From Desulfobacterales bacterium (GTDB lineage Bacteria > Desulfobacterota > Desulfobacteria > Desulfobacterales > Desulfosalsimonadaceae): DNA of 8,305 bases. This document shows positions 1 to 6,243 of the stretch, piece by piece (position 1 is the first letter of the stretch; every line of letters starts with the position of its first letter). The notes under the pieces were generated by a model that saw only the letters and a program-made list of their open reading frames with translations, was not told the origin of the DNA and made no database searches. Both the position numbers and the translations under genes were made by a program. The stretch covers positions 1 through 8,305 of the forward strand of contig SLIE01000404.1 in assembly GCA_007135795.1 (NCBI GenBank), written 5' to 3'.

Positions 1-1136
1 AGTATATCCATCTGCCACGGGATATCCGGATCCGGGATGACAAAATCCTGAAGCGCCAGTATAAACCCCACGGTAATCAGTCCGGCCCCTGCAATTCCCG
101 CAAAGCCGAAACCCGGCAGGACAAAGATCTCCACCCCCATAAAGACAAGCCCTATCATGATAATCAGGAACTCCGTGTAATTGGCCAATCCCACGGCATA
201 CTGACCCAGAAAAACAATCGCCAGAAGGATTACCCCGATCGTACCCGGGAAACCGAATCCCGGCGCCTGCAACTCAATGTATACCGCTGCAAGGCCAATC
301 ATCAATAAAATTGGAGCGATCGTCCCGATGAACCGGACCATATCCTCGGACCAGCTCGGCGCAAACCGCACGAGCGTATAATCCTCATACCCCATGCGCG
401 CCAACATTTCCGGTATATTCGGCACTGTCATCCTTGAAAAACCGTATTCCTCCGCTTCCCGGTCATGCATGGTCAAAAGTTGGCCATCGGGGACCACGGT
501 CCGCGTCGATGCTATCTGCTGGCGCACTTCATCACTTAAATCCTGGTATGCCCCGTCCGTAACGTAACGGACCTCCCCGTCTTCCATGACCAATTCGTAC
601 ACAATGATCTCGGGCGTCACCATTGCCTCTGAAAGTGCCACGGGGTAATTGTTTCTTTCCGCCAGGGCCCGGAATTTTGCACGAATCGGCGATTGAAATT
701 TTTCACCCAGCATTTCAGGGCCTTCCCGCCCCATACCGATCGGCGCGGTATCCCCCATGGTCGATCCGGGAGCCATTGCGAGATCGCTGGCAGCCAGGGC
801 AATGAGCGCACCGGCGGAGATGGCCTTTTCCGGTATGAAGGAGACGGTCTTTCCTTCGGGGAACAAGATCAGGGTGTCCACTATTTCCATTGCCGAATCG
901 ACCCGCCCCCCATAGGTGTCGATTTCAAAAACAACGAGATCATAAGGCACCTGCGAAATTTCCCGATATGCCCGCCCGACGTATGCGGACAGCCCGGGGT
1001 CTACGTTTCCTGAAATTTCGATAATATATATGGTTTGGTCATTTTCCCGGGCCTGAAAGGAAGACGGCAGAAGGAACAATACTGCCGTCAGGAATAACCA
1101 GATACACATGCGAATATGGTATGTATTGGAACGCAT
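1..1136 (-). CDS. NfeD-family membrane-bound serine protease (ClpP-class), partial, 3' end off the window
   Basis: Reading leftward from ATG at 1136 gives 378 codons with no stop before the window edge. Residues 1-29 look like a signal peptide (basic start, hydrophobic CIWLFLTAVLFLLP core, probable cleavage after SFQA). Residues 35-240 match the ClpP/crotonase-fold protease domain of long NfeD proteins: DTYGGRVDSA at 73-82, then the nucleophile motif ISAGALIALA with Ser107 as probable nucleophile, and a probable general-base Lys146 in EKFQSP. About 39 residues separate the two, close to the Ser-Lys dyad spacing known from archaeal NfeD proteases. From about 266 there are at least four hydrophobic segments with PGFGFPG and PGFGFAG turns, typical of the NfeD membrane domain. 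The C-terminal OB-fold would lie beyond the left edge. Family members cleave hydrophobic stretches of membrane proteins and often pair with a stomatin-type SPFH protein, which may follow off-window. Start chosen for the AGGGG site 10 bases upstream and the intact signal peptide. Confidence 0.93.
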   Translation of the reverse strand, partial: MRSNTYHIRMCIWLFLTAVLFLLPSSFQARENDQTIYIIEISGNVDPGLSAYVGRAYREISQVPYDLVVFEIDTYGGRVDSAMEIVDTLILFPEGKTVSFIPEKAISAGALIALAASDLAMAPGSTMGDTAPIGMGREGPEMLGEKFQSPIRAKFRALAERNNYPVALSEAMVTPEIIVYELVMEDGEVRYVTDGAYQDLSDEVRQQIASTRTVVPDGQLLTMHDREAEEYGFSRMTVPNIPEMLARMGYEDYTLVRFAPSWSEDMVRFIGTIAPILLMIGLAAVYIELQAPGFGFPGTIGVILLAIVFLGQYAVGLANYTEFLIIMIGLVFMGVEIFVLPGFGFAGIAGAGLITVGFILALQDFVIPDPDIPWQMDI

Positions 1137-1146
1137 TCTTTTACAA

Positions 1147-1151
1147 CCCCT
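1147..1151 (-). promoter_or_regulatory. Ribosome binding site of the NfeD gene
   Basis: On the minus strand AGGGG lies 10 bases before the ATG at 1136. The next in-frame ATG (codon 11, at 1106) has no comparable purine-rich site and would remove the basic N-region of the signal peptide, so this site supports the first ATG. Confidence 0.5.
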
Positions 1152-1192
1152 GTGATCGCCGGCACCCGAAGATGCTCGACACAAATGAATAC

Positions 1193-1212
1193 TTTTAAAT
1201 TATTTTAAATTA
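1193..1212. repeat. Two tandem copies of a 10-bp AT-rich unit (TTTTAAATTA)
   Basis: Perfect copies lie at 1193-1202 and 1203-1212, continuing with TTA. Each contains the palindrome TTTAAA. The repeat covers the predicted -10 and start point of the leftward NfeD promoter, so it may help DNA melting or bind a regulator. It may also be just low-complexity sequence. Confidence 0.6.
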
Positions 1213-1238
1213 TTACTATGACATCGGTTTCCTGTCAA
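1209..1238 (-). promoter_or_regulatory. Sigma-70-like promoter for the NfeD gene
   Basis: On the minus strand a perfect TTGACA (1238-1233) is followed after 18 bases by AATAAT (1214-1209), five of six to TATAAT. Transcription would begin near 1202 and leave a leader of about 65 bases before the ATG at 1136. The site lies in the AT-rich part of the divergent intergenic region, which fits a promoter. No transcript data support it here. Confidence 0.5.
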
Positions 1239-1406
1239 TAGCTTGTCGGCATATGGTTGCAGGCACAGCCTTGAAGACCAAATTACCGGCCGGGAAATGG
1301 GGTGTCAAAGCTGTGCACGGCTCAAAGCAACAAGCGCGAAACGTCACCGCAGAAGCAACTACAGATAAATATTGAACGAAACTGTTTGTCATGAATGCAT
1401 TTTTTA

Positions 1407-1436
1407 TTGTCAGTCATTGATCATGAATGATATGGT
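1407..1436 (+). promoter_or_regulatory. Candidate sigma-70 promoter for the rightward operon
   Basis: TTGTCA (1407-1412, five of six to TTGACA) is followed after 18 bases by TATGGT (1431-1436, four of six to TATAAT). Transcription would start near 1443, about 60 bases before the ATG at 1504. The 17-bp near-palindrome at 1414-1430 fills the spacer, a common place for a repressor operator. Match quality is modest, so another promoter may be used. Confidence 0.3.
1414..1430. promoter_or_regulatory. Operator-like palindrome TCATTGATCATGAATGA
   Basis: Eight-base arms TCATTGAT and ATGAATGA around a central C match as an inverted repeat at seven of eight positions. The right-hand portion, TCATGAATG (1421-1429), is repeated exactly at 1389-1397, 32 bases away or about three helical turns. 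This pattern fits a dimeric repressor or activator binding two sites on one DNA face. No regulator gene of a recognisable DNA-binding family lies in the window, so the cognate protein is unknown. Confidence 0.35.
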
Positions 1437-1490
1437 TGTTTACAAAAAAGGCTCACAAACTCAACTTGTATCAGCCCATTACATCAAATA

Positions 1491-1495
1491 AGAGG
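1491..1495 (+). promoter_or_regulatory. Ribosome binding site of the CoA-transferase/GNAT gene
   Basis: AGAGG lies 8 bases before the ATG at 1504, a normal Shine-Dalgarno spacing, and supports this start. Confidence 0.6.
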
Positions 1496-1503
1496 TCTGC
1501 CAC

Positions 1504-3396
1504 ATGCCAAAAACCCATTACTGGCCGGACGAGTATGTTGACAAACGCATGACCGCAGCAGCGGCCATGTCCGCGATAAAATCCGGGCACCGGATTTTTG
1601 TCGGATCCTCCTGTGGTGAACCGCAACACCTGGTCCGCGCCCTGGTCGATCATGCCGAACAGCTTACGGATATTGAAATCGTTCGTTTGATGAGCCTGGA
1701 AAAATCACCCATAACCATGCTTGCCAGTCAAAACCGTATCGAACAGTTCAGTATCCGCAATATCTACCAAGGCTCCGCCGGCGCAAAGCATTTGGCCGCG
1801 AACAAGCCGTTTATCACCCCCATGAATATATCCGCGGTCCCGGATCTTTTTCGCAAACGCCATCTCCCCCTGCAAGCCGCATTTATACAAGCCTCACCGC
1901 CGGATGATTTCGGCTGGATGAGTCTGGGAATTTCCGTGGACGTAGGAATGGCCGCGGCACAGTCAGCGGACATCGTTATCGTCCAGATCAATTCGAATAT
2001 GCCCAGGGTACTGGGACACAGCTTTATCCATGTCAACGACGTGGACATCATCGTTGAACATGATGAGCAACTGCTCACCATCGAGCAGTTGCCGGAATTC
2101 GAGAGCGCCCACACCATAGCAAGGCAGGTGTCCACCCTGATCGAGGACGGTTCCACTTTTCAGCTTGGCCTGGGTGCCACGCCCAAAGCCATCCTTCTGG
2201 CCCTTGCCGATAAAAATGACCTGGGCGTTCACACCCAGTATATCATTGACGGGATCATGGACTTGGTTGCAATTGGAAATATAACCAACCGGTACAAGGG
2301 GTTTAACGACGGCAAGACAGTTGCCTCCAACGCCGTGGGCTCCACGCATCTCTATGAGTTCATCCATGACAACCCGTCCATCGAGTTTTACCCATCCGAT
2401 TACGTTAATAATCCAAGAAATATTGCCCAGAACAACAAGATGGTTTCAATCAGCATGGTCATGGAAATGGACCTCACCGGACAGGCGGCCGTCGATGCCC
2501 TCCCCCACAACTACTTTGCCGGCGTTTCAAGCATGATGGACTTTATACGCGGGTCGAGTATTTCCCAGGGCGGCAAATCCATCCTGTTGATTCCCTCGAC
2601 GTCGATTGACGGCAAAGACACCCGGATCGTATCCGAACTGACCAGCGGAGGGGTGGTTGTACCTAGAAATGATGTCTCGTATGTCATCAGCGAATACGGC
2701 GCGGTTAATCTTTTCGGCAAGAATCTCCAGGAACGCGCCACCGCAATGATCAGCCTCGCCCACCCGGATTTTCGCGCTGAATTATTTGAAAAAGCCAAAG
2801 AAAGCGGCCTGATGAGCCCGGGCAGAAAGCTGGGTGCGTCCATTCGGGGGGTATACCCGGCAGGGCTTGAAGAAAAACGCAAAGTGGGTGACACGCTGAT
2901 CACCTACCGCCCGGCCAAGGCCGTTGATGTCCGCCGCATCCAGGAACACTTCTACACCCTTGATAAAAAAGATGTGATTGCCCGGTTTTTTTACGACAAA
3001 ACCCGTTTTTTGCGGAACGACGTGGAAGACATCGCTGAAACCGACTATGTCAGAAACCTTACCATCCTCGCCATCACCGGTGAATTCGGGTTTGGGTCGG
3101 TTATCGGAATCGGTGCCTACATGCTGGAAAAGAATCACAACATGGCTGAAATCGCCTTCTCGGTGAGCCATGACTGGCAGGGGAAAGGGATTGCCGGTGT
3201 GTTGCTCAATAAACTTGCAGATGCAGCAAAAAGCAAGGGTATTGAAGGGTTTATCGCGTACACCGACCCTACAAATCAGGGAATGGTAAGACTTTTTCAC
3301 AAGCTTCCCTATAAAATACACAAGAAGCGGGAAGATGACATCATCGTACTTCGTGCCTACTTTAATGAACCCCCTGAAACGCCGGTAGTTGCCTGA
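1504..3396 (+). CDS. Acetyl-CoA hydrolase/transferase-like domain fused to a GNAT N-acetyltransferase
   Basis: This is a 630-residue two-domain cytosolic protein. Residues about 10-435 are a family I CoA-transferase fold like 4-hydroxybutyrate or butyryl-CoA:acetate CoA-transferase: the glycine loop LGLGATPKAI (221-230), then VHTQYIIDGIMDL, GSTHLYEFI, DFIRGSSISQGGKSILLIPST and NDVSYVISEYGAVNLFGKNLQERA, ending LAHPDFR. In active members the HTQ position normally reads HTE or HSE, and that Glu forms the glutamyl-CoA thioester. Here codon 245 is CAG (Gln), so transferase activity is doubtful. Residues about 465-618 are a GNAT domain resembling that of Pat-type protein acetyltransferases, with AEIAFSVSHDWQGKGIAG (548-565) forming the acetyl-CoA pyrophosphate loop (Q559, G562, A564). 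The domains join through a short basic linker (about 436-464). Likely role, by inference: acyl-CoA-responsive lysine acetyltransferase acting on the synthetase two genes downstream. First gene of the operon, 40 bases before the deacetylase gene. Confidence 0.9.
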   Translation: MPKTHYWPDEYVDKRMTAAAAMSAIKSGHRIFVGSSCGEPQHLVRALVDHAEQLTDIEIVRLMSLEKSPITMLASQNRIEQFSIRNIYQGSAGAKHLAANKPFITPMNISAVPDLFRKRHLPLQAAFIQASPPDDFGWMSLGISVDVGMAAAQSADIVIVQINSNMPRVLGHSFIHVNDVDIIVEHDEQLLTIEQLPEFESAHTIARQVSTLIEDGSTFQLGLGATPKAILLALADKNDLGVHTQYIIDGIMDLVAIGNITNRYKGFNDGKTVASNAVGSTHLYEFIHDNPSIEFYPSDYVNNPRNIAQNNKMVSISMVMEMDLTGQAAVDALPHNYFAGVSSMMDFIRGSSISQGGKSILLIPSTSIDGKDTRIVSELTSGGVVVPRNDVSYVISEYGAVNLFGKNLQERATAMISLAHPDFRAELFEKAKESGLMSPGRKLGASIRGVYPAGLEEKRKVGDTLITYRPAKAVDVRRIQEHFYTLDKKDVIARFFYDKTRFLRNDVEDIAETDYVRNLTILAITGEFGFGSVIGIGAYMLEKNHNMAEIAFSVSHDWQGKGIAGVLLNKLADAAKSKGIEGFIAYTDPTNQGMVRLFHKLPYKIHKKREDDIIVLRAYFNEPPETPVVA

Positions 3397-3425
3397 TGTC
3401 ATCTGTTATAGCCAGGATACAAAAC

Positions 3426-3433
3426 AAGGGGGA
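3426..3433 (+). promoter_or_regulatory. Ribosome binding site deciding the deacetylase start
   Basis: AAGGGGGA lies just before ATG at 3437, with five bases between AAGGGG and the start. The open frame extends upstream to a TTG at 3389 that overlaps the end of the preceding gene, but that TTG has no Shine-Dalgarno site. The ATG also puts the conserved beta strand (NLRVGLTRDDRFLDH) directly at the N-terminus, as in the family. Confidence 0.75.
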
Positions 3434-3436
3434 TCA

Positions 3437-4477
3437 ATGAATCTTCGCGTCGGATTAACCAGGGATGATCGTTTTCTCGACCATAAAACCGGTACCGATC
3501 ATCCCGAACATCCACGGCGACTGGCTGAGATCTACCGAATGGTGGACCGCGAATTCAAAGACCGCGTCATGATCATCCGTCCGGAACCTGCCACGGTGGA
3601 ACAAGTGGAGATGATTCACACGGCCGGTCATGTCAGGCGTATACTAAAAACAGCGGAACATCGCATAACCAGCATGGCACCGGACACCCAGGTCAGCGCA
3701 CGAAGTTACATGGCGGCCTGGCTTGCAGTCGGGGCATGCCTGCAGGGGATCGACCTGCTCATGGAAAAAACTGTTGACAGCTTCTTTGCGCTTGTACGGC
3801 CGCCTGGACACCATGCGCTTTCAAACAAGGCCGGCGGGTTCTGCATATTCAACAACATCGCCATTGCCGCCCGCTATGCCATGAAAACTTACGACCTGAA
3901 TCGCATCGTGGTGATCGACTGGGACATCCACCACGGCAACGGCATTAACGACCTATTCTACGATCAAAACAACGTATATTATTTTTCCACCCATGATACG
4001 GAATTATACCCTTACTCCGGATTTGTCGAAGAGACCGGCACGGGTCCGGGCCTTGGGTACACAATGAACATCCCCCTGGATCGTGAATTGGCCGACAGTG
4101 ACATGATTCATATTTACCAAAACACGCTTTTACCGGTACTGGCAGGGTACACCCCCCAGTTGATCATGGTGGCCGCCGGGTTCGACGCCCATAGTAGCGA
4201 TCCGATCGGGAAGTCCGCTTTTACGGAACACGTTTATGGACGAATCACCCAGATGATCATCGATTTTTACATCCGCGCGGGAAAACCACTCCCACCGTTT
4301 TTTTTCGCGCTCGAGGGCGGTTATGACCCCCGATCCCTGAAGCAATCCGTTCACTCGGTTTTAACGGCACTGACAGAAAACGACACGTCCGCAAGCTATT
4401 TGGAACCAATCAGCGAAAGCGCACTGGCGATAATCAACACAGTAGCGACCACACACAAGCCATACGGGATTATTTAA
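3437..4477 (+). CDS. Histone deacetylase superfamily zinc amidohydrolase (class II-like lysine deacetylase)
   Basis: The protein has 346 residues and forms one complete arginase/HDAC-fold domain. All catalytic elements are visible: RPPGHHA with the paired histidines H125 and H126, GGFCIFNNIAIAARYA (133-148), DWDIHHGNG with zinc ligands D163 and H165, GFDAHSSDPIG with zinc ligand D250, and LEGGYD with catalytic Tyr296. The RPPGHHA and GFCIFNN forms resemble class II HDACs and bacterial HDAC-like amidohydrolases more than AcuC, which is class I-like. The reaction is zinc-dependent hydrolysis of an acyl-lysine or similar amide. No signal peptide is present, so it should act in the cytosol. It lies between an acetyltransferase fusion and an acyl-CoA synthetase bearing the acetylation motif, one base from the latter, so its likely job is to remove the acyl group and reactivate the synthetase (inference). 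An acetylpolyamine amidohydrolase is an alternative, but the context argues for a protein deacylase. Confidence 0.93.
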   Translation: MNLRVGLTRDDRFLDHKTGTDHPEHPRRLAEIYRMVDREFKDRVMIIRPEPATVEQVEMIHTAGHVRRILKTAEHRITSMAPDTQVSARSYMAAWLAVGACLQGIDLLMEKTVDSFFALVRPPGHHALSNKAGGFCIFNNIAIAARYAMKTYDLNRIVVIDWDIHHGNGINDLFYDQNNVYYFSTHDTELYPYSGFVEETGTGPGLGYTMNIPLDRELADSDMIHIYQNTLLPVLAGYTPQLIMVAAGFDAHSSDPIGKSAFTEHVYGRITQMIIDFYIRAGKPLPPFFFALEGGYDPRSLKQSVHSVLTALTENDTSASYLEPISESALAIINTVATTHKPYGII

Positions 4478-4478
4478 C

Positions 4479-6212
4479 ATGATAAAAGCAAGAATTCCCG
4501 CACAAAACCCGGATACGGCAAATTTATCGGATTATAAAAATACCAGGGCTTCGTTTGCATGGTCGGATGTCGAGACGTTTTTTTCCCCTGGAGGAGACAA
4601 CCAGGGCAACATCATCGCTTCTTCCATAGATCGGTGGGCAAAGGACCCGAAGCGATGCGACCACCCGGCCCTTGTTTTCGAAACGAAATATTGCAGGGAG
4701 TCATGGACCTACCGGCAACTCAACGATATCTCCTGCCAATGGGCCGGTATGCTCAAGAATTACGGGTTTACAAAAGGCGATCGGCTGATGGTTTACATGC
4801 CGGCATGCCCGGAAACCTACTTTGCCATGGCAGCATGCGCCCGGCTGGGCGTAATCTTCTGCCCCGTTTTTTCAACTTCCACGATCTATGAAGTTGAAAT
4901 CCGCCTTGCGGGCATCAACCCGAAAGGCGTTTTGACCACACCTGATCTTGTTGAAAAACTGGCCTTTAACGCCGCAAGCGAGCTTGGCGTCGTGTTTCTT
5001 CAGAAGGGCCCGGCACCCGGGATCTTCAGAAATGAAGTGATTGCCGGGGATATTGCCTCCAAAGCGCCGCCAGAAGAGATTATCTCTTTTTTTCCAAAAG
5101 AAACTCCCCTTTACCTGATCTTTACATCCGGCTCGACAAGGCCGCCAAAAGGGATTTTGCACTGCCACGGGGATTTGACCGGGATTTATGAAACCACGAA
5201 ATGGGTCCTCGACATAAAACCCGACACCATCCTCTGGACCGATGCAGATCCGGCCTGGGTGACCGGAACCGTTTACGGGGCATACGCACCATGGCTTTGC
5301 GGGATTACAAGCCTCGTTGTCGGGGACGGGTTTTCCGCGGCAAACTGGTATCATATACTTGAAAAAAACAAGGTCTCCGTCTGGTACACCACCCCGCGCG
5401 TTCTTGCGAACATGATGGCGGCAGGGAACGATCTCCCGAACCGCTACGACCTTGCGTCCCTTTTGCATATTGTCACTGTGGGTGCCCCTCTTGTTCCGGA
5501 TCTGATTTACTGGTGCCGCAAACAGATCGGCATCACCCCCCACGATATCTGGTGGATGACGGAAACAGGCGTCATCTGTATTGCAAACATTCCCGGTGAA
5601 GACATCAAACCCGGATCCATGGGACGCCTGCTGCCGGGTATGGATGCCGTCATCCTGGATGAAAACGGTGATGCTTTGCCGCCAATGTCAATCGGCGAGA
5701 TTGCGCTCAAACCCGGATGGCCAGGAATGATGATTGGTATATTCAACGAACCGAACCGCTACGCCTCCTATTTTTCAGATGATGGCTGGTTTTTGACCGG
5801 TGATATCGCGCTTCGGGATGAAGAGGGTTTTTTTTATCACCACGGAAGAAATGACGACCTGCTCAAAGCAGGCGACAATAAGCTGATCGGTCCTTTTGAA
5901 ATCGAACAACTGTTGTGCCTGCACCCGGCAGTGGCCGAAGCCGCAGTGATCGCCAAAGGGACAGAACCAGGGACTTCCGTTTCATACCTGAAAGCCTTCA
6001 TTACCCCCAGCAACGGCTATATCCCGTCAACACGTCTGGTTTACGAAATAAAAGCCTTCCTCAAGGGGAACCTGACCGCAGATCTGATTGTCGAGGAAGT
6101 ACAATTTATTGAATCCCTTCCAAGAACGATTAGCGGCAAGCTTCTGCGTCGTGTTCTTCGGGCCAGGGAGTTGGGACTTCCGGGCGGTGAGCCAAAAAAC
6201 ATGAAAGATTGA
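4479..6212 (+). CDS. AMP-forming acyl-CoA synthetase (acetyl-CoA synthetase-like)
   Basis: This is a 577-residue adenylate-forming enzyme, near the length of short bacterial Acs proteins. It should activate a carboxylate with ATP to acyl-AMP and then acyl-CoA in the cytosol. Visible motifs: P-loop IFTSGSTRPPKGILH (214-228), ADPAWVTGTVYG (256-267), DIWWMTETG (356-364) where WWQTETG is usual, GWFLTGD (436-442), GRNDDLLKAGDNKLIGPFEIE (456-476), and PRTISGKLLRR (548-558). The last contains PxxxxGK, so K554 is both the adenylation lysine and the residue that Pat/AcuA-type enzymes acetylate to switch such synthetases off. The paired tryptophans (358-359) recall acetyl-CoA synthetases and favour a short acyl substrate, but the A8 loop (AGDNKLIGP) appears one residue longer than usual, so specificity is uncertain. 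It begins one base after the deacetylase stop, with a weak GGGA site 9 bases upstream, which implies co-translation with its likely reactivating enzyme. Confidence 0.92.
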   Translation: MIKARIPAQNPDTANLSDYKNTRASFAWSDVETFFSPGGDNQGNIIASSIDRWAKDPKRCDHPALVFETKYCRESWTYRQLNDISCQWAGMLKNYGFTKGDRLMVYMPACPETYFAMAACARLGVIFCPVFSTSTIYEVEIRLAGINPKGVLTTPDLVEKLAFNAASELGVVFLQKGPAPGIFRNEVIAGDIASKAPPEEIISFFPKETPLYLIFTSGSTRPPKGILHCHGDLTGIYETTKWVLDIKPDTILWTDADPAWVTGTVYGAYAPWLCGITSLVVGDGFSAANWYHILEKNKVSVWYTTPRVLANMMAAGNDLPNRYDLASLLHIVTVGAPLVPDLIYWCRKQIGITPHDIWWMTETGVICIANIPGEDIKPGSMGRLLPGMDAVILDENGDALPPMSIGEIALKPGWPGMMIGIFNEPNRYASYFSDDGWFLTGDIALRDEEGFFYHHGRNDDLLKAGDNKLIGPFEIEQLLCLHPAVAEAAVIAKGTEPGTSVSYLKAFITPSNGYIPSTRLVYEIKAFLKGNLTADLIVEEVQFIESLPRTISGKLLRRVLRARELGLPGGEPKNMKD

Positions 6213-6243
6213 CAAAGGCGACCCCGAAAGATAAAAAGAGATC

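Larger units (their letters stand above)
1137..1503. other. Divergent intergenic regulatory region (367 bp)
   Basis: No credible coding frame was found between the NfeD start and the start of the rightward operon. The region is markedly AT-rich at 1180-1215 and 1360-1450, and more GC-rich between. It holds the leftward promoter, the tandem repeat, a 17-bp near-palindrome, a 9-bp direct repeat and a weaker rightward promoter candidate, each listed separately. A 7-bp inverted repeat (GCACAGC at 1263-1269, GCTGTGC at 1310-1316) has a loop of 40 bases and may be chance. No T-tract terminator was seen, as expected between divergent genes. Confidence 0.7.

Noticed and set aside
693..1013. A 106-codon open frame on the plus strand
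   Set aside because: It is the complement of the NfeD protease domain, which reads continuously for 378 codons with signal peptide, Ser-Lys dyad and membrane segments.
1246..1261. Possible sigma-54 promoter (CGGCATATGGTTGCA)
   Set aside because: The GG and GC dinucleotides are one base too close for the strict -24/-12 spacing, and the rest of the consensus is weak.
1285..1292. Short palindrome CCGGCCGG as a terminator stem
   Set aside because: It is only 8 bases, has no loop and no T-tract, and lies between divergent genes where no terminator is needed.
2782..3402. A 206-codon open frame on the minus strand
   Set aside because: It lies wholly antisense to the GNAT end of the fusion gene, whose plus-strand reading has clear family motifs; the antisense product shows no recognisable domain.
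3389..3436. A 16-codon N-terminal extension of the deacetylase from a TTG
   Set aside because: The TTG overlaps the end of the preceding gene and has no Shine-Dalgarno site, while ATG at 3437 has AAGGGGGA upstream and matches the family N-terminus.
4872..5543. A 223-codon open frame on the minus strand
   Set aside because: It is antisense to the core of the acyl-CoA synthetase, with no ribosome site or family motifs; it arises from GC-skewed codon use of the real gene.
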